Origin: Nonomuraea guangzhouensis
Lineage (GTDB): Bacteria > Actinomycetota > Actinomycetes > Streptosporangiales > Streptosporangiaceae
Assembly: GCF_019396345.1 (NCBI RefSeq)
Contig: NZ_JAHKRM010000007.1
Span: 205,529-269,528, forward strand
Direction of reading: 5' to 3'
Length of the DNA: 64,000 nt
Part shown: positions 47,857-56,687 of the stretch, piece after piece
Layout: each line of letters starts with the position of its first letter
Numbering within the stretch: position 1 is the first letter of the stretch
Position numbers and translations under genes: made by a program
Notes under the pieces: model-generated
The model's input: only the letters and a program-made list of their open reading frames with translations
Databases searched by the model: none
Told to the model about the DNA's origin: nothing

Positions 47857-48009
47857 GATCCCGCCACGGAGGCGTTCGTCGCGCACCGCAATCTGTTGTT
47901 CACCGTCGCCTACGAGATGCTGGGTTCGGCCGCCGACGCCGAGGACGTGCTGCAGGAGACGTGGTTGCGGTGGGCCGCTGAGCCTGGGGCCGCTTGGAAC
48001 GCGTTATGA
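47857..48009 (+). pseudogene. ECF sigma factor fragment (region 2 only)
   Basis: The frame reads FVAHRNLLFTVAYEMLGSAA and then DAEDVLQETWLRWA, the core of sigma region 2 as in SigJ/ECF41-type factors. After about 40 residues similarity ends abruptly at 47980 and a stop follows at 48007. No region 4 is found nearby. A decayed or interrupted sigma gene. Confidence 0.7.
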
Positions 48010-48208
48010 CGGCAATGTCCGCTACAACCACAAAACGATGCCTTCGCGGCGTAAAGCCCGGTCGGGGAGCTGTTCGGCAGGGGTCCGGGTGGGAAAAAAC
48101 CAGGTCACAAGCCCTCTCGAGGGGCAGCTTCGGAGGGCTGGTGGTGTTGTAGCCGTCGAGCGGGGTCAGTCTCCGTCCCCGCTGACGCCAGAGTCCTAGG
48201 AGAACACC
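48010..48208 (+). other. Non-coding stretch with strong hairpins, possible ribozyme/intron relic
   Basis: No protein gene is supported. It holds two clear hairpins: CCCTC/GAGGG (48112-48123) and AGCGGGG/CCCCGCT (48159-48183, 11-nt loop). It begins immediately where the sigma fragment breaks and ends at a small ORF with a ribosome site. The general look recalls the 5' domain of a group II intron, but no reverse transcriptase or domain V was seen, so this is a weak guess. Confidence 0.3.
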
Positions 48209-48331
48209 ATGTCAATCCTGTACTTCTTCGGAATGATGCGTCCGCCGGTCCCCAAGCCTCCTGATCTGTTCGGGGATACGAGCGATAGTGCGGCGCTCGC
48301 CCGCCGTCGTCGGCGGCACCGCCGAAGCTAG
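48209..48331 (+). CDS. 40-residue hypothetical ORF
   Basis: ATG at 48209 preceded by CTAGGAGAACACC. The product begins MSILYFFGMMRPPVPKPPDL and ends in an arginine cluster (RRRRRHRRS). Short hydrophobic start, proline-rich middle, basic tail. No family recognised. It is not inside any larger gene and has a fair ribosome site; still may be a chance ORF. Confidence 0.4.
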   Translation: MSILYFFGMMRPPVPKPPDLFGDTSDSAALARRRRRHRRS

Positions 48332-48410
48332 ACATCCGACCCGGATAGACGCTCGGCTGGGAGGCCCCCAGCCGGGCGCCTCGTTGCGCACTGGGTGCCG
48401 TGCACGGCGC

Positions 48411-48833
48411 TCAGGCCAGATTCTCGACGCAGGTGGTGAGGAGGGTGGCCAGTTGGCGTACGTCGCCGGCCGGGAGGGTGCTGAGCATGCGGCTCTCCAC
48501 CTCCAGCACGATGCGTTCCGCTTGATCCAGCATGCCCCGGCCGGAATCGGTGAGGGTGACCGGCAGAGCCCGGCCCGCCGACGGCTGCGCGGCGACGGAG
48601 GCCAGCCCGGCCTCCTTCAGTCCACTGAGCACGTCCCGCAATGACTGGCGAGTGACGAACGTACGGCGGGCGAGCTCGGCCGCCGGCGCCCCGGGCGCGT
48701 CGGCCAGCGCTCGGAGCACCGCGTACTGGGACATGGACAGGCCCACGGTGCGCAACTGTTCCTCGCAGGCTCTGCGGAACGACTGCTGGACCTGCTTGAC
48801 CAAGTAGCCGATGCGTTCATCGAGTTGACTCAT
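48411..48833 (-). CDS. MarR-family regulator
   Basis: 140 residues. Winged helix with AAELARRTFVTRQSLRDVLSG and the wing ASVAAQPSAGRALPVTLTD. It is divergent from a small monooxygenase with 57 bp between starts and a symmetric element in the gap. Expected to repress itself and the monooxygenase until a small phenolic or oxidant ligand or redox change releases it. Confidence 0.9.
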   Translation of the reverse strand: MSQLDERIGYLVKQVQQSFRRACEEQLRTVGLSMSQYAVLRALADAPGAPAAELARRTFVTRQSLRDVLSGLKEAGLASVAAQPSAGRALPVTLTDSGRGMLDQAERIVLEVESRMLSTLPAGDVRQLATLLTTCVENLA

Positions 48834-48841
48834 GACAGGAA

Positions 48842-48867
48842 CCTTACACATAATGGGCGATGTAAGG
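48842..48867. promoter_or_regulatory. Probable MarR operator
   Basis: CCTTACA (48842-48848) and TGTAAGG (48861-48867) form a perfect inverted repeat with a 12-bp gap in the short divergent region between the MarR gene and its presumed target. Confidence 0.6.
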
Positions 48868-48890
48868 ATCCTGACATGAGGAGGGCTTCC

Positions 48891-49217
48891 ATGGCCACGA
48901 CCATCACCTTGGACGCACCGGTCGCCACGCTGATCAACGTCTTCACCGTCCAGAGCGACCGGCAGCGCGAGCTCGTCGAGCTCCTGACCATCGCCACCGA
49001 AGAGGTGATGCGGCATCGGCCGGGATTCGTCACCGCGAACATCCACGCCAGCGCCGACGGCACCAGGGTGGTCAACTACGCCCAGTGGGAGAGCGCGGCG
49101 GACTTCCAGGCCATGCTGGCCGACCCTGAGGCCCGAGTGCACATGGGGCAGGCCGCCGCGATCGCCGACCACTTCGACCCGCACCTGTACACCGTGGAGT
49201 CGGTACACCACGGGTGA
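48891..49217 (+). CDS. Antibiotic biosynthesis monooxygenase (ABM) family protein
   Basis: 108 residues from the ATG preceded by AGGAGGG; the frame upstream to 48825 runs through the operator and is not coding. Ferredoxin-like ABM fold: INVFTVQSDRQRELVELLT, HASADGTRVVNYAQWES and a final FDPHLYTVESVH. Members are cofactor-free oxygenases of quinone-type substrates or dimeric binding proteins. Likely MarR-controlled. Confidence 0.88.
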   Translation: MATTITLDAPVATLINVFTVQSDRQRELVELLTIATEEVMRHRPGFVTANIHASADGTRVVNYAQWESAADFQAMLADPEARVHMGQAAAIADHFDPHLYTVESVHHG

Positions 49218-49278
49218 AGCATTTCGGCTTGGCGCGGTAAGTACAGATGACCGCATACGCCAAGAAAGGCCGACATGC

Positions 49279-49851
49279 ATGACAACCAGCCGCGAAGTCG
49301 TCGAGACCGATGACGCGACCCTCATCGAGCGGTCGCTGAACGAGCCGGAGATCTTCGCCGTCCTGTTCGACCGGCATGCGCCGCTTCTGCACCGCTACGT
49401 GACCAGACGCCTGGGACCCACCGAGGCGGAGGACGTGGTGGCCGACACCTTCCTGGCCGCCTTCCAGCGCCGGGGCGATTACGACCGGGGCCGCCCCGAC
49501 GCCCGCCCATGGCTGTACGGCATCGCCTCCAACGTGATCGGCAAACGGCGGCGCACCGAGTCGAGCCTCTACCGCGCCTACATCCGCAGTGGTGTGCATC
49601 CGGCGGAGATACCAGGCGCACTGGTCGAGGACGGGATCAACACCCTGGCCGTCAACCGCCCGCTGGCGCGGGCCCTGCTGAGGCTCAAACGGGCAGATCG
49701 CGACGTACTGCTGCTCGTCGCCTGGGCCGAACTGAGCTACCACGAGGTCGCCGACGCGCTCGCCATCCCGCTGGGCACCGTCGGTTCGCGACTCAACCGG
49801 GCCCGTGCCCAGATCCGTCAAGCCCTGGAACAGGGAGAAGAAGGAGAATGA
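49279..49851 (+). CDS. ECF RNA polymerase sigma factor
   Basis: 190 residues. Region 2 (DRHAPLLHRYVTRRLGPTEA, EDVVADTFLAAFQRR, WLYGIASNVI) and region 4 (LSYHEVADALAIPLGTVGSR). Start ATG at 49279 after an AAGGCCGACATGC tract. It overlaps the next gene by ATGA; that gene encodes a single-span protein and is the expected anti-sigma-like or effector partner. Paralogous unit at 60010-61520. Confidence 0.92.
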   Translation: MTTSREVVETDDATLIERSLNEPEIFAVLFDRHAPLLHRYVTRRLGPTEAEDVVADTFLAAFQRRGDYDRGRPDARPWLYGIASNVIGKRRRTESSLYRAYIRSGVHPAEIPGALVEDGINTLAVNRPLARALLRLKRADRDVLLLVAWAELSYHEVADALAIPLGTVGSRLNRARAQIRQALEQGEEGE

Positions 49852-50471
49852 CGATGGACGCGTTGAAGACCATGTGGGAGACCGTTCCGCCGGCCACCCC
49901 GGACGATCTCGCCGGGGCGAGGCGGCGGCTGCTGGCCGGGATGCACACCCGGCGGCGCGTCGTCACCGCCCCCCGGCTGCTGGTCGCGGCCGGGGTCGCG
50001 GCGGCGGCGGCCACCGCGCCGCTGATCATCGCCACCGGGCCCCCCGCGTACGCGGTGACCAAGGGTCCGGACGGCACGATCACGGTGACCGTCAACGAAC
50101 TACGCGACCCCCAGGGGTTGCAGAAAGAGCTGGGCGAGGCCGGCATCAAGGCCGACGTGACGTTCCTGGCCCAGCGCATGCGGTGCGCGAGCCCTCGATT
50201 CGCCAGTGTGGACGGTGCTTACGATGGTCCGCCCGCCGCTGGATCGGAGGACCTCAAAGCCAGGACGAAGGGGTGGCGTTCGGTCAAGGCCGCCCAGGTG
50301 ATCTCCGTACGGGAGATCGGGATCCACCCGGAGTACATCAAGACGGACGAGACGCTCGTGCTGGAGTTCCGTGACAACCACAACGCGACCCGGCCCTGGC
50401 AACTCGGCGCCTGGCTGGCCCAGGCGGGCACCCCCGTGAAACCGTGCACGCCCGTCGAGGGTGACAACTGA
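49848..50471 (+). CDS. Membrane-anchored partner of the ECF sigma factor
   Basis: 207 residues. Short cytoplasmic N terminus, one membrane segment (about 44-62, LLVAAGVAAAAATAPLII), then an extracytoplasmic domain starting YAVTKGPDGTITVTVNELRD with two cysteines. The same pattern (YAVTK-x-DG, RD-x-x-GL) is found in the product at 60010, so these are paralogues. No zinc anti-sigma motif is seen in the short N terminus. Regulation of the sigma factor is inferred from coupling only. Confidence 0.75.
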   Translation: MTMDALKTMWETVPPATPDDLAGARRRLLAGMHTRRRVVTAPRLLVAAGVAAAAATAPLIIATGPPAYAVTKGPDGTITVTVNELRDPQGLQKELGEAGIKADVTFLAQRMRCASPRFASVDGAYDGPPAAGSEDLKARTKGWRSVKAAQVISVREIGIHPEYIKTDETLVLEFRDNHNATRPWQLGAWLAQAGTPVKPCTPVEGDN

Positions 50472-50496
50472 GGCGGGCGGTCGGCCTCATGTGAGG

Positions 50497-50527
50497 CTGG
50501 AGGCTGTGCAGGGTGCACAGCCTCCAG
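50497..50527. repeat. 31-bp near-perfect palindrome upstream of hydantoinase A
   Basis: CTGGAGGCTGTGCA, then GGG, then TGCACAGCCTCCAG: a perfect 14-bp inverted repeat with a 3-nt loop. It starts 26 bp after the preceding stop and ends 27 bp before the ATG at 50555. It could terminate the sigma operon or be an operator for the hydantoinase operon. Confidence 0.8.
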
Positions 50528-50554
50528 ACGGGTGTTCGGCCTACCGTGGTCGCC

Positions 50555-52579
50555 ATGACGTATCGGGTCGCGATGGACATTGGCGGCACCTTCACGGATG
50601 TGGTCTGCTACGACGAGCGGACCGGCGCGGTCGTCGCGTCGAAGGCGCCCAGCACGCCCGGGGATCTGGCCGAGGGGGTGTTCGCCGCGCTGGGATCGGT
50701 GGTGGCCGACCTCACCGAGATCTCCTTCTTCGTACACGGCACCACACAAGGGCTGAACGCGCTGCTGGAACGCAAGGGCGCCAAGGTGCTGCTGCTGGCG
50801 AGCCAGGGGGCCGGGCACGCGTACCACATCGCGCGTGGCAACCGCACGCGCATGTTCGACCTGCGCTATCGCAAGCCGGTGCCGCTGGTGCCGCGCGAGC
50901 ACATCGTGGAGGTCGGCGGCCGGCTGGACTGGCGGGGCGGTGAGCTGGCCGCGCTGGACGAGCAGGCCGTACGGCGGGCCGCGCGGCGGGCACCGGCCGA
51001 GGGCTTCGACGCGGTGGCGGTGTGCCTGCTGTTCTCCTACGCCAACTCCGAGCACGAGCTGCGCGCGGCGGAGATCCTCCGCGAGGAGCTGGGTGAACGG
51101 GTGCTGGTGGTGCTCAGCCACGAGGCGGCCCGGGAATGGCGGGAGTACGAGCGGACCTCCAGCGCGGTGCTGGAGGCCTACACCGGTCCGGCGGTACGCC
51201 GGTATCTGGCGGGAATCGAACGACGGTTCGCCGAGCGAGGACTTGGCGTGCCGGTGCACGTCATGCAGTCTTCCGGTGGGCTGGTCAACGCCTCGCATGC
51301 GATGCGCCGGCCGTTGCAGACGCTGCTGTCCGGCCCGGTCGGCGGCACGATGGGCGGGGTGGCGCTGGCCCGGTTGCTGGGTGGCCGCCGCAACGCGATC
51401 TGCGTGGACATGGGCGGCACCTCGTTCGACGTCTCCCTGGTGATGGACGGCCGGCCCGACATCACCAGCGAGGCCTCGATCGAGGGCTTCCCGGTGCTGA
51501 TGCCGCTGGTGAACCTGCACACCATCGGCGCGGGCGGCGGATCGCTGGCCTATGCCGAGGCGGGCGCGTTGCGGGTGGGGCCGCAGTCGGCCGGCGCGGT
51601 GCCCGGCCCGGCCTGCTACGGGCGCGGTGGTACGCAGCCCACGGTGACCGACGCCAACGTGGTGCTGGGACGCGTCGATCCGGAGTGGTTCGCCGGCGGG
51701 CAGATGAGCCTGGACGTGGAGGCGGCGCACCAGGCCGTGGCCGCGCTGGCCGGGCAACTGGGGATGGAGCCGCTACTGCTGGCCGAGGGCATCTGCCAGG
51801 TGGCCAATGCCAAGATGGCGCAGGCGATCCGGACGATCACCGTGGACCACGGGATCGAGCCGCGCGAGTTCGCCCTGATGGCCTTCGGCGGAGCGGGCGC
51901 GATGCACGCGGTGTTCATCGCGCGGGAACTGGGCATCGGCGAGGTGGTCGTGCCCCGCTTCCCCGGCGCGTTCTCCGCCTGGGGCATGCTGGAGGCCGAT
52001 GTACGGCGGGATCTGACCGAGCCGCATTTCCGCGGCCAGGAGTCGCTGGACGGGCCGGCGATGGCGGCGGCGCTCGCCTCGCTGGAGTCCGCCGCGCTGG
52101 CGGAACTGGCGGCCCAAGGGGTGCCGGCGGCGCGACGGCGCGTGGAACACGCGGTGGACATGCGGTACGAGGGGCAGGACTACACCCTCACCATCCCGCT
52201 GGACGGCGCCGATGAGCCCGCGGCGCCGGACTTCCTGCCGCGCATCGCCGCGCGGTTCGCCCAGGCGCACACCGCCCGGTACGGGCATGCCACGCCGGAG
52301 GCGCCGGTGGAGGTCGTGATGCTCCGCTCGACGGGGCTGGGTACCTTTCCCCGCCTGTCGGCCGCGCCGCCAGAGGTGGAGGAGCGGGCGGCGGTGACGC
52401 GGCACGTCGTGTTCGACGGGGTCACGCATCAGACGCCGGTGGTACGCCGGTCGGCGCTGGGCGGCGAGCTGGCCGGCCCGGCGATCGTGGTGGAGGAGAC
52501 GGCCACCACGGTCATCCCACCAGGCTGTGTGGCCTCGGTGGACGAGTTCGGATTCCTCATCATCAAGGTGGCGCCATGA
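50555..52579 (+). CDS. hyuA: Hydantoinase/oxoprolinase A subunit (HyuA-like)
   Basis: 674 residues starting MTYRVAMDIGGTFTDVVCYD, the ASKHA nucleotide-binding loop of the family; the ATG at 50555 fits it exactly. Other signatures are FFVHGTTQGLNALLERKGA, VMQSSGGLVNA, ICVDMGGTSFDVSLV and AFGGAGAMHAVFIARELG. These ATP-dependent enzymes act on hydantoins, 5-oxoproline or acetone-like carbonyls. ATGA overlap with the B subunit. Exact substrate cannot be read. Confidence 0.93.
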   Translation: MTYRVAMDIGGTFTDVVCYDERTGAVVASKAPSTPGDLAEGVFAALGSVVADLTEISFFVHGTTQGLNALLERKGAKVLLLASQGAGHAYHIARGNRTRMFDLRYRKPVPLVPREHIVEVGGRLDWRGGELAALDEQAVRRAARRAPAEGFDAVAVCLLFSYANSEHELRAAEILREELGERVLVVLSHEAAREWREYERTSSAVLEAYTGPAVRRYLAGIERRFAERGLGVPVHVMQSSGGLVNASHAMRRPLQTLLSGPVGGTMGGVALARLLGGRRNAICVDMGGTSFDVSLVMDGRPDITSEASIEGFPVLMPLVNLHTIGAGGGSLAYAEAGALRVGPQSAGAVPGPACYGRGGTQPTVTDANVVLGRVDPEWFAGGQMSLDVEAAHQAVAALAGQLGMEPLLLAEGICQVANAKMAQAIRTITVDHGIEPREFALMAFGGAGAMHAVFIARELGIGEVVVPRFPGAFSAWGMLEADVRRDLTEPHFRGQESLDGPAMAAALASLESAALAELAAQGVPAARRRVEHAVDMRYEGQDYTLTIPLDGADEPAAPDFLPRIAARFAQAHTARYGHATPEAPVEVVMLRSTGLGTFPRLSAAPPEVEERAAVTRHVVFDGVTHQTPVVRRSALGGELAGPAIVVEETATTVIPPGCVASVDEFGFLIIKVAP

Positions 52580-54150
52580 TCGACCCGGTCACGACAGAGA
52601 TCATTCGCTGCGCGTTGCTGCAGGCGGCCGAGGACATGAACGCGACGTTGATCCGCTCGTCGTACACGCCGGTGATCTACGAGGCCAAGGACTGCGCGGT
52701 GGCGCTGCTGGACCGCGACCACAACGTGCTGGGCCAGTCGTCGGGGTTGCCGATCTTCCTGGGCAACCTGGAGGTGTGCACGCGCGAGACGGAGGCGCTG
52801 TACGGCAGGCAGGTGTGGCAGGAAGGAGACGTGTGGGTGCTCAACGACTCCTATATCGGCGGCACCCACCTCAACGACGTCACGGTGTACGGGCCGATCT
52901 TCGTTGACGGCGCGCTGGTGGGTTTCGCGGCGTCGCGGGCGCACTGGCTGGATGTGGGGTCGAAGGATCCGGGCGGGTCGATGGACTCCACCTCCATCTT
53001 CCAGGAGGGGCTCAGGCTGGGTCCGGTGAAGATCTACGCCGGTGGCCGGCCGTGCCGTGACCTGCACGAGGTGATCGCGCGCAACACGCGTTTCCCGCAC
53101 GCCACGCTGGGCGACATGCGGGCGCAGGTGGCGTGCGCGATGACCGGGCAGCGGCGGCTGGCCGAGATCGTGTCACGCTGGGGGCTGGAGACGGTCATGG
53201 CGGCGCGCGATGAGATCTTCGTACAGACCGAACGGCTGGAGCGGGAGGCCATCAGCGCCATTCCCGACGGCGTCTACACCGCCGGAGGATTCCTCGACAA
53301 CGACGGCATCTCGCTGGATGTGCCGTTGCCGGTGAACGTCACGGTGACCGTCGCCGGGTCGGACATGTCGGTTGATCTGAGTGATTGTGCTGATCAGGCG
53401 GAAGGGCCGGTCAACTGCGGCGCCGCGCAGGCGGTGGCAGCCGCCCGCGTCGCCTTCAAGCTGCTGGTCTCCGGCGAGGTGCCGCTGAACGGCGGCTCCT
53501 TCCGCCCGCTGCGGGTGATCACCCGGCCGGGGTCGATGCTGGCCGCCCAGTCCCCGGCCGCCTGCCAGTACTACTACTCCCATCTGGGGCTGCTGATCGA
53601 TCTGGTGGTCAAGGCCCTGGCCGGGGCGCTGCCGGGCAAGGCGGCCGCCGCGTCGTACGGCGACTCGATGATCGTGCAGTTCTCCGGCACCGACCCGCGT
53701 ACCGGCAAGCTGTACGTCTCCCAGGAGGCCACCGTCGGTGGATGGGGCGCCTGGGACGGGGGTGACGGCGAGAGCGCGCTGATCAACAGCGTCAATGGCG
53801 ACCTGCGTGACATGCCGATCGAGGTGCTGGAGACGCTCTTCCCGGTGCGGGTGCACCGCTATGAGATCCGCCCCGGCTCCGGCGGCGCCGGTCGCTGGCG
53901 CGGCGGCGACGGGGTGGTGCGCGAGTACGAGTTCCTCGGCCCGACCTCGTTGTCGTTGTGGTTCGAACGTTCGGTCACCCCCGCGTGGGGGCTGGCCGGC
54001 GGCGGCGCGGGGGTGCCGCCACGGGTGACGTTGAACCCGGGGACGGCGGGCGAGCGGGAGGTGCTGAAGGTCAACGCCTTGCCGGTGCGGGTCGGTGACG
54101 TGCTGCGGTGCGAGTCGGGGGGTGGCGGCGGGTACGGCACACCTGGTTGA
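52576..54150 (+). CDS. hyuB: Hydantoinase B subunit (HyuB-like)
   Basis: 524 residues. Begins IDPVTTEIIRCALLQAAEDM and contains NDSYIGGTHLNDVTVYGPIF (metal-binding D/H residues), GGSMDSTSIFQEGLRLGPVKI, DLSDCADQAEGPVN and a C-terminal RPGSGGAGRWRGGDGVVREY. All are typical of HyuB. Together with HyuA it should form the ATP-dependent amidohydrolase complex. Confidence 0.94.
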   Translation: MIDPVTTEIIRCALLQAAEDMNATLIRSSYTPVIYEAKDCAVALLDRDHNVLGQSSGLPIFLGNLEVCTRETEALYGRQVWQEGDVWVLNDSYIGGTHLNDVTVYGPIFVDGALVGFAASRAHWLDVGSKDPGGSMDSTSIFQEGLRLGPVKIYAGGRPCRDLHEVIARNTRFPHATLGDMRAQVACAMTGQRRLAEIVSRWGLETVMAARDEIFVQTERLEREAISAIPDGVYTAGGFLDNDGISLDVPLPVNVTVTVAGSDMSVDLSDCADQAEGPVNCGAAQAVAAARVAFKLLVSGEVPLNGGSFRPLRVITRPGSMLAAQSPAACQYYYSHLGLLIDLVVKALAGALPGKAAAASYGDSMIVQFSGTDPRTGKLYVSQEATVGGWGAWDGGDGESALINSVNGDLRDMPIEVLETLFPVRVHRYEIRPGSGGAGRWRGGDGVVREYEFLGPTSLSLWFERSVTPAWGLAGGGAGVPPRVTLNPGTAGEREVLKVNALPVRVGDVLRCESGGGGGYGTPG

Positions 54151-54187
54151 GGCCGGTCGAACCCCCTTGACGCGCTCGCGGCCGGGC

Positions 54188-55003
54188 TCAGGGTACGCGA
54201 CCCACGCCGCAGAGCATGTCAGCTCCGCCGGGGCCGGCGAGCGACGGATCAAGGGGGTCTTCGGTGCGCCAGTCGGTCGTCGACACCAGGCCCGGCTCCA
54301 GCATGTCCAGGCCCTCGAAGAAGCCGGCTATCTGCTCACGCGTGCGTGGGGTCACGTTGCCTGCCCCGGTCTTGCTGTAGACCTCGCGGCCCTGGCCCAC
54401 CGCGTTGTTGTCGAGCTCGCCCGTGGTGACGTGGGAGATGATCAGATGGCTTCCGGAGGGCAGGGCTTCGCGAATGGAGCTCACGATGCTCTGGGCCTGA
54501 TCGTCATCGGGGATGAAGTGCAACACCGCGAGGAGCAGTACGGCCACAGGTTGCTCGAAGTCGAGGTGTCGCGTGATGTGCGGGTGGCCGAGAATGGCCT
54601 TAGGGTCGCGCATGTCGCCCTCCACCACGATGGTGTCGGCGGTCTCCGCCAGCAGAGCGCGGGCATGCACCAGCACGATCGGGTCGTTGTCGACGTAGAC
54701 CACGCACGAGCCGGGAGAGACCAGCCCCGCCACCTGATGGACGTTCTCCTGAGTCGGCAGGCCGGTGCCGATGTCCAGGAACTGCCGGACCCCTCCTTCG
54801 GCAACCGCGCGGACGGCACGACCCAAGAAGGCCCGGTTGGCCTGCGCGACCTCCTTCGCATTGGGTGACAGCTGAAGGATCCGCGCTGCGGCCTCACGGT
54901 CAGCGGCGAAATTGTCCTTGCCATCCAACAGATAGTCATACATCCGGGCCACACTCGGCACCGTCGGGTCCACCCCCGCAGGGGCCCGTTCCAACTCGGT
55001 CAT
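54188..55003 (-). CDS. SAM-dependent methyltransferase, DUF574 type
   Basis: 271 residues from the ATG following AAGGGG; a GTG seven codons upstream is an alternative. Family start DPTVPSVARMYDYLLDGKDN, SAM loop FLDIGTGLPTQENVHQVAG, YVDNDPIVLVHARALL and VLHFIPDDDQAQSIV. These are numerous in Streptosporangiales and Streptomyces; substrate unknown. Convergent with hyuB. Confidence 0.9.
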   Translation of the reverse strand: MTELERAPAGVDPTVPSVARMYDYLLDGKDNFAADREAAARILQLSPNAKEVAQANRAFLGRAVRAVAEGGVRQFLDIGTGLPTQENVHQVAGLVSPGSCVVYVDNDPIVLVHARALLAETADTIVVEGDMRDPKAILGHPHITRHLDFEQPVAVLLLAVLHFIPDDDQAQSIVSSIREALPSGSHLIISHVTTGELDNNAVGQGREVYSKTGAGNVTPRTREQIAGFFEGLDMLEPGLVSTTDWRTEDPLDPSLAGPGGADMLCGVGRVP

Positions 55004-55279
55004 CGTTACCCCTTGATCTGACACCTGGTAAGGGATCTTAAAGGATCTCTTCGGGTGATGATCGGTTGGGCCTCCACGCTGTCAGAGGGCGGGGGCGCCG
55101 ACAGACGTCTCGCCTGCGAATACTGGCACCACGGCAAGCTGCCCTAGGCGGTCGTGGTCGACCCGTGGCAAAAGTCCGGCAGATGTCCTGTTATTGTCTC
55201 GTCGGATTATTCGAATATCGTTGAAATCTGCCGGACGATGGCCCTCGGCGATAATCTCGAAAAGAGAGAGAATTGCTTC

Positions 55280-55648
55280 ATGAAAGCTCTGGCGGCAGCG
55301 TTCACCAGCGTGGCCGTCCTCTTCATGGGCACGGCCCCGAGCGCCAGTGCCGCCACATATACCTTGCTGAAGCAGTCGAGCAAGAACGGTGTCACGGCCC
55401 GGCTCTGGCTCAACAACCAGACCCGGGCCATCCACGCGCAGGGCCTGGGTCCGAGGGCCGGAGAGTCGGCCAGGATCGACGCGTACGCCGGCATCATCCT
55501 CGACCAGAGAATCATGCGGCCAGGTGGTGGCACGACGCTTGACACCAAGGCGTTCTCCATCCACCCGCGGCGATATTCCGCCTGTGCGGGCAGCCCGGCG
55601 GGTGGGGACTGGTTCATCTGCACGGCGTACTACAGCTTCAACGGCTGA
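55280..55648 (+). CDS. Small secreted hypothetical protein
   Basis: 122 residues from the ATG at 55280. Signal peptide ALAAAFTSVAVLFMGTAPSASA. Mature domain of about 95 residues with TYTLLKQSSKNGVTARLWLN and a cysteine pair near the end (YSACAGSP, WFICTAYY). No family recognised. The ribosome site is weak (AAAGAGAGAG), and the DNA just upstream is less GC-rich. Confidence 0.7.
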   Translation: MKALAAAFTSVAVLFMGTAPSASAATYTLLKQSSKNGVTARLWLNNQTRAIHAQGLGPRAGESARIDAYAGIILDQRIMRPGGGTTLDTKAFSIHPRRYSACAGSPAGGDWFICTAYYSFNG

Positions 55649-55885
55649 CAGCGGGGAGGATTGCCGACTGCCGTTCGTTCACACAATGCTGTTCGCGCTC
55701 TGTCCTGGAATAATATTCCCCATCAGCCGTTCGGAGCCTTTCCTCGGCTGCTGCAGAACGTCGCCGCTTTGGGGGCGGACTTCCACGCGAAAACCTTCCT
55801 GATATTCATGGCGACACCAGCCGATCAGGCCGATTCGCTCAAGCGGAACGTACGCCGCCAACGGTGGCTTTTGCGCGCCTGCCTG

Positions 55886-55981
55886 TCAGGTCTGGCGCAG
55901 GTGGACCGCCAGGTGCAGCGCCAGGCGGGTGGCCGGGTCGTCCAGGTCGTAGCCGGCCGCCCGGATTCGGGCGGGCCTCAT
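55886..55981 (-). pseudogene. C-terminal relic of a PucR-type regulator
   Basis: A 31-codon minus frame ending in TGA reads RIRAAGYDLDDPATRLALHL and on to HLRQT. This matches the very end of PucR/CdaR-type helix-turn-helix regulators (pattern GYDLDDPDxRLALHLAL). Nothing of the rest of such a gene remains upstream, where a TAG closes the frame. Confidence 0.4.
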
Positions 55982-56124
55982 GATCGGCGAGTTCTAATCC
56001 GGGACCGCCGCCCAAGGCCGGGCTGTGGAGCCCCGACTTCAGGCCGCTAGGCAGCCCGGTGCCGCTGCTCGTCACGGGTATCAGCGTCACGCTCTACTAA
56101 TTTAGAACCCGCACTAATGTCGCC

Positions 56125-56175
56125 GACGATTGCTACGGGTGGGGAAATCCATTTCCCCACCCCGTGGCAATCGTC
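56125..56175. terminator. Long hairpin, likely bidirectional terminator
   Basis: Arms of 24-25 nt (56125-56148 and 56151-56175) are complementary except for one G-U pair and one bulged base, with a 2-nt loop; the centre is GGGGAAAT/ATTTCCCC. It lies between the secreted protein at 55280 and the convergent gene at 56288. Terminator is the simplest reading; a small mobile inverted repeat is the alternative. Confidence 0.65.
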
Positions 56176-56287
56176 AGCTGTGCGGGAACTATGGTCATCC
56201 GGTCTGATCTGAATTCAGTTTTTGGAAAAGGTCGAAAAAGCGCCTTGATTCATTAGCGCAGATACTGTAGTGCTTCATCGGGTGATG

Positions 56288-56602
56288 TCACGAGACAGGA
56301 TGAGTTGCCGAAACCACATGGCCAGTGTGGGGATCCACTTTCACTATCGCTCCGCCTGGAGCTGTGCGGCTCCCCTCGGTCACTGACAGGAGTTTCCCGG
56401 TGCTCGGGTCCACCGCGATCGTTTTGGGCGTGTCCGACTGCAGTAGCTCGATCTGCTGAGCGGTAAGTGCCGACGTATCGGCTGTGGAAGGGATCGGCGA
56501 CGGGCCGGCGACCATAGCCGAGGGCGCCGAGGTGAGTACTGTTGCGACCGCCGCAGCAGCAACGGCGGCGGCGGCCAGGGCGAGACGTCGCGCTTCACGC
56601 AC
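56288..56602 (-). CDS. Small secreted/membrane-anchored hypothetical protein
   Basis: 104 residues from a GTG at 56602 that has TTGGAGG seven bases upstream; the longer frame to 56698 lacks a ribosome site. Signal/anchor segment RLALAAAAVAAAAVATVL, then IELLQSDTPKTIAVDPSTGK and GAIVKVDPHTGHV, two related DP-x-TG turns. No family recognised. Confidence 0.6.
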   Translation of the reverse strand: MREARRLALAAAAVAAAAVATVLTSAPSAMVAGPSPIPSTADTSALTAQQIELLQSDTPKTIAVDPSTGKLLSVTEGSRTAPGGAIVKVDPHTGHVVSATHPVS

Positions 56603-56687
56603 GGAAAAACCTCCAAGATCGATGGACTGCCAAGGAGTCAGCTCTATCGCGTCCTTCAGCCCGCAAACGGCTACGTTGTAGGCCGCA

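Larger units (their letters stand above)
55649..56287. other. 640-bp intergenic region
   Basis: No intact gene. It contains a PucR-like tail relic (55886-55981) and a large hairpin (56125-56175), both listed separately. The last 100 bp (TTTTTGGAAAAGG and similar) are AT-richer. Confidence 0.5.

Noticed and set aside
49229..49266. TTGGCG ... CGCCAA inverted hexamers before the ECF sigma gene
   Set aside because: Arms are only 6 bp with a long gap; expected by chance in GC-rich DNA.
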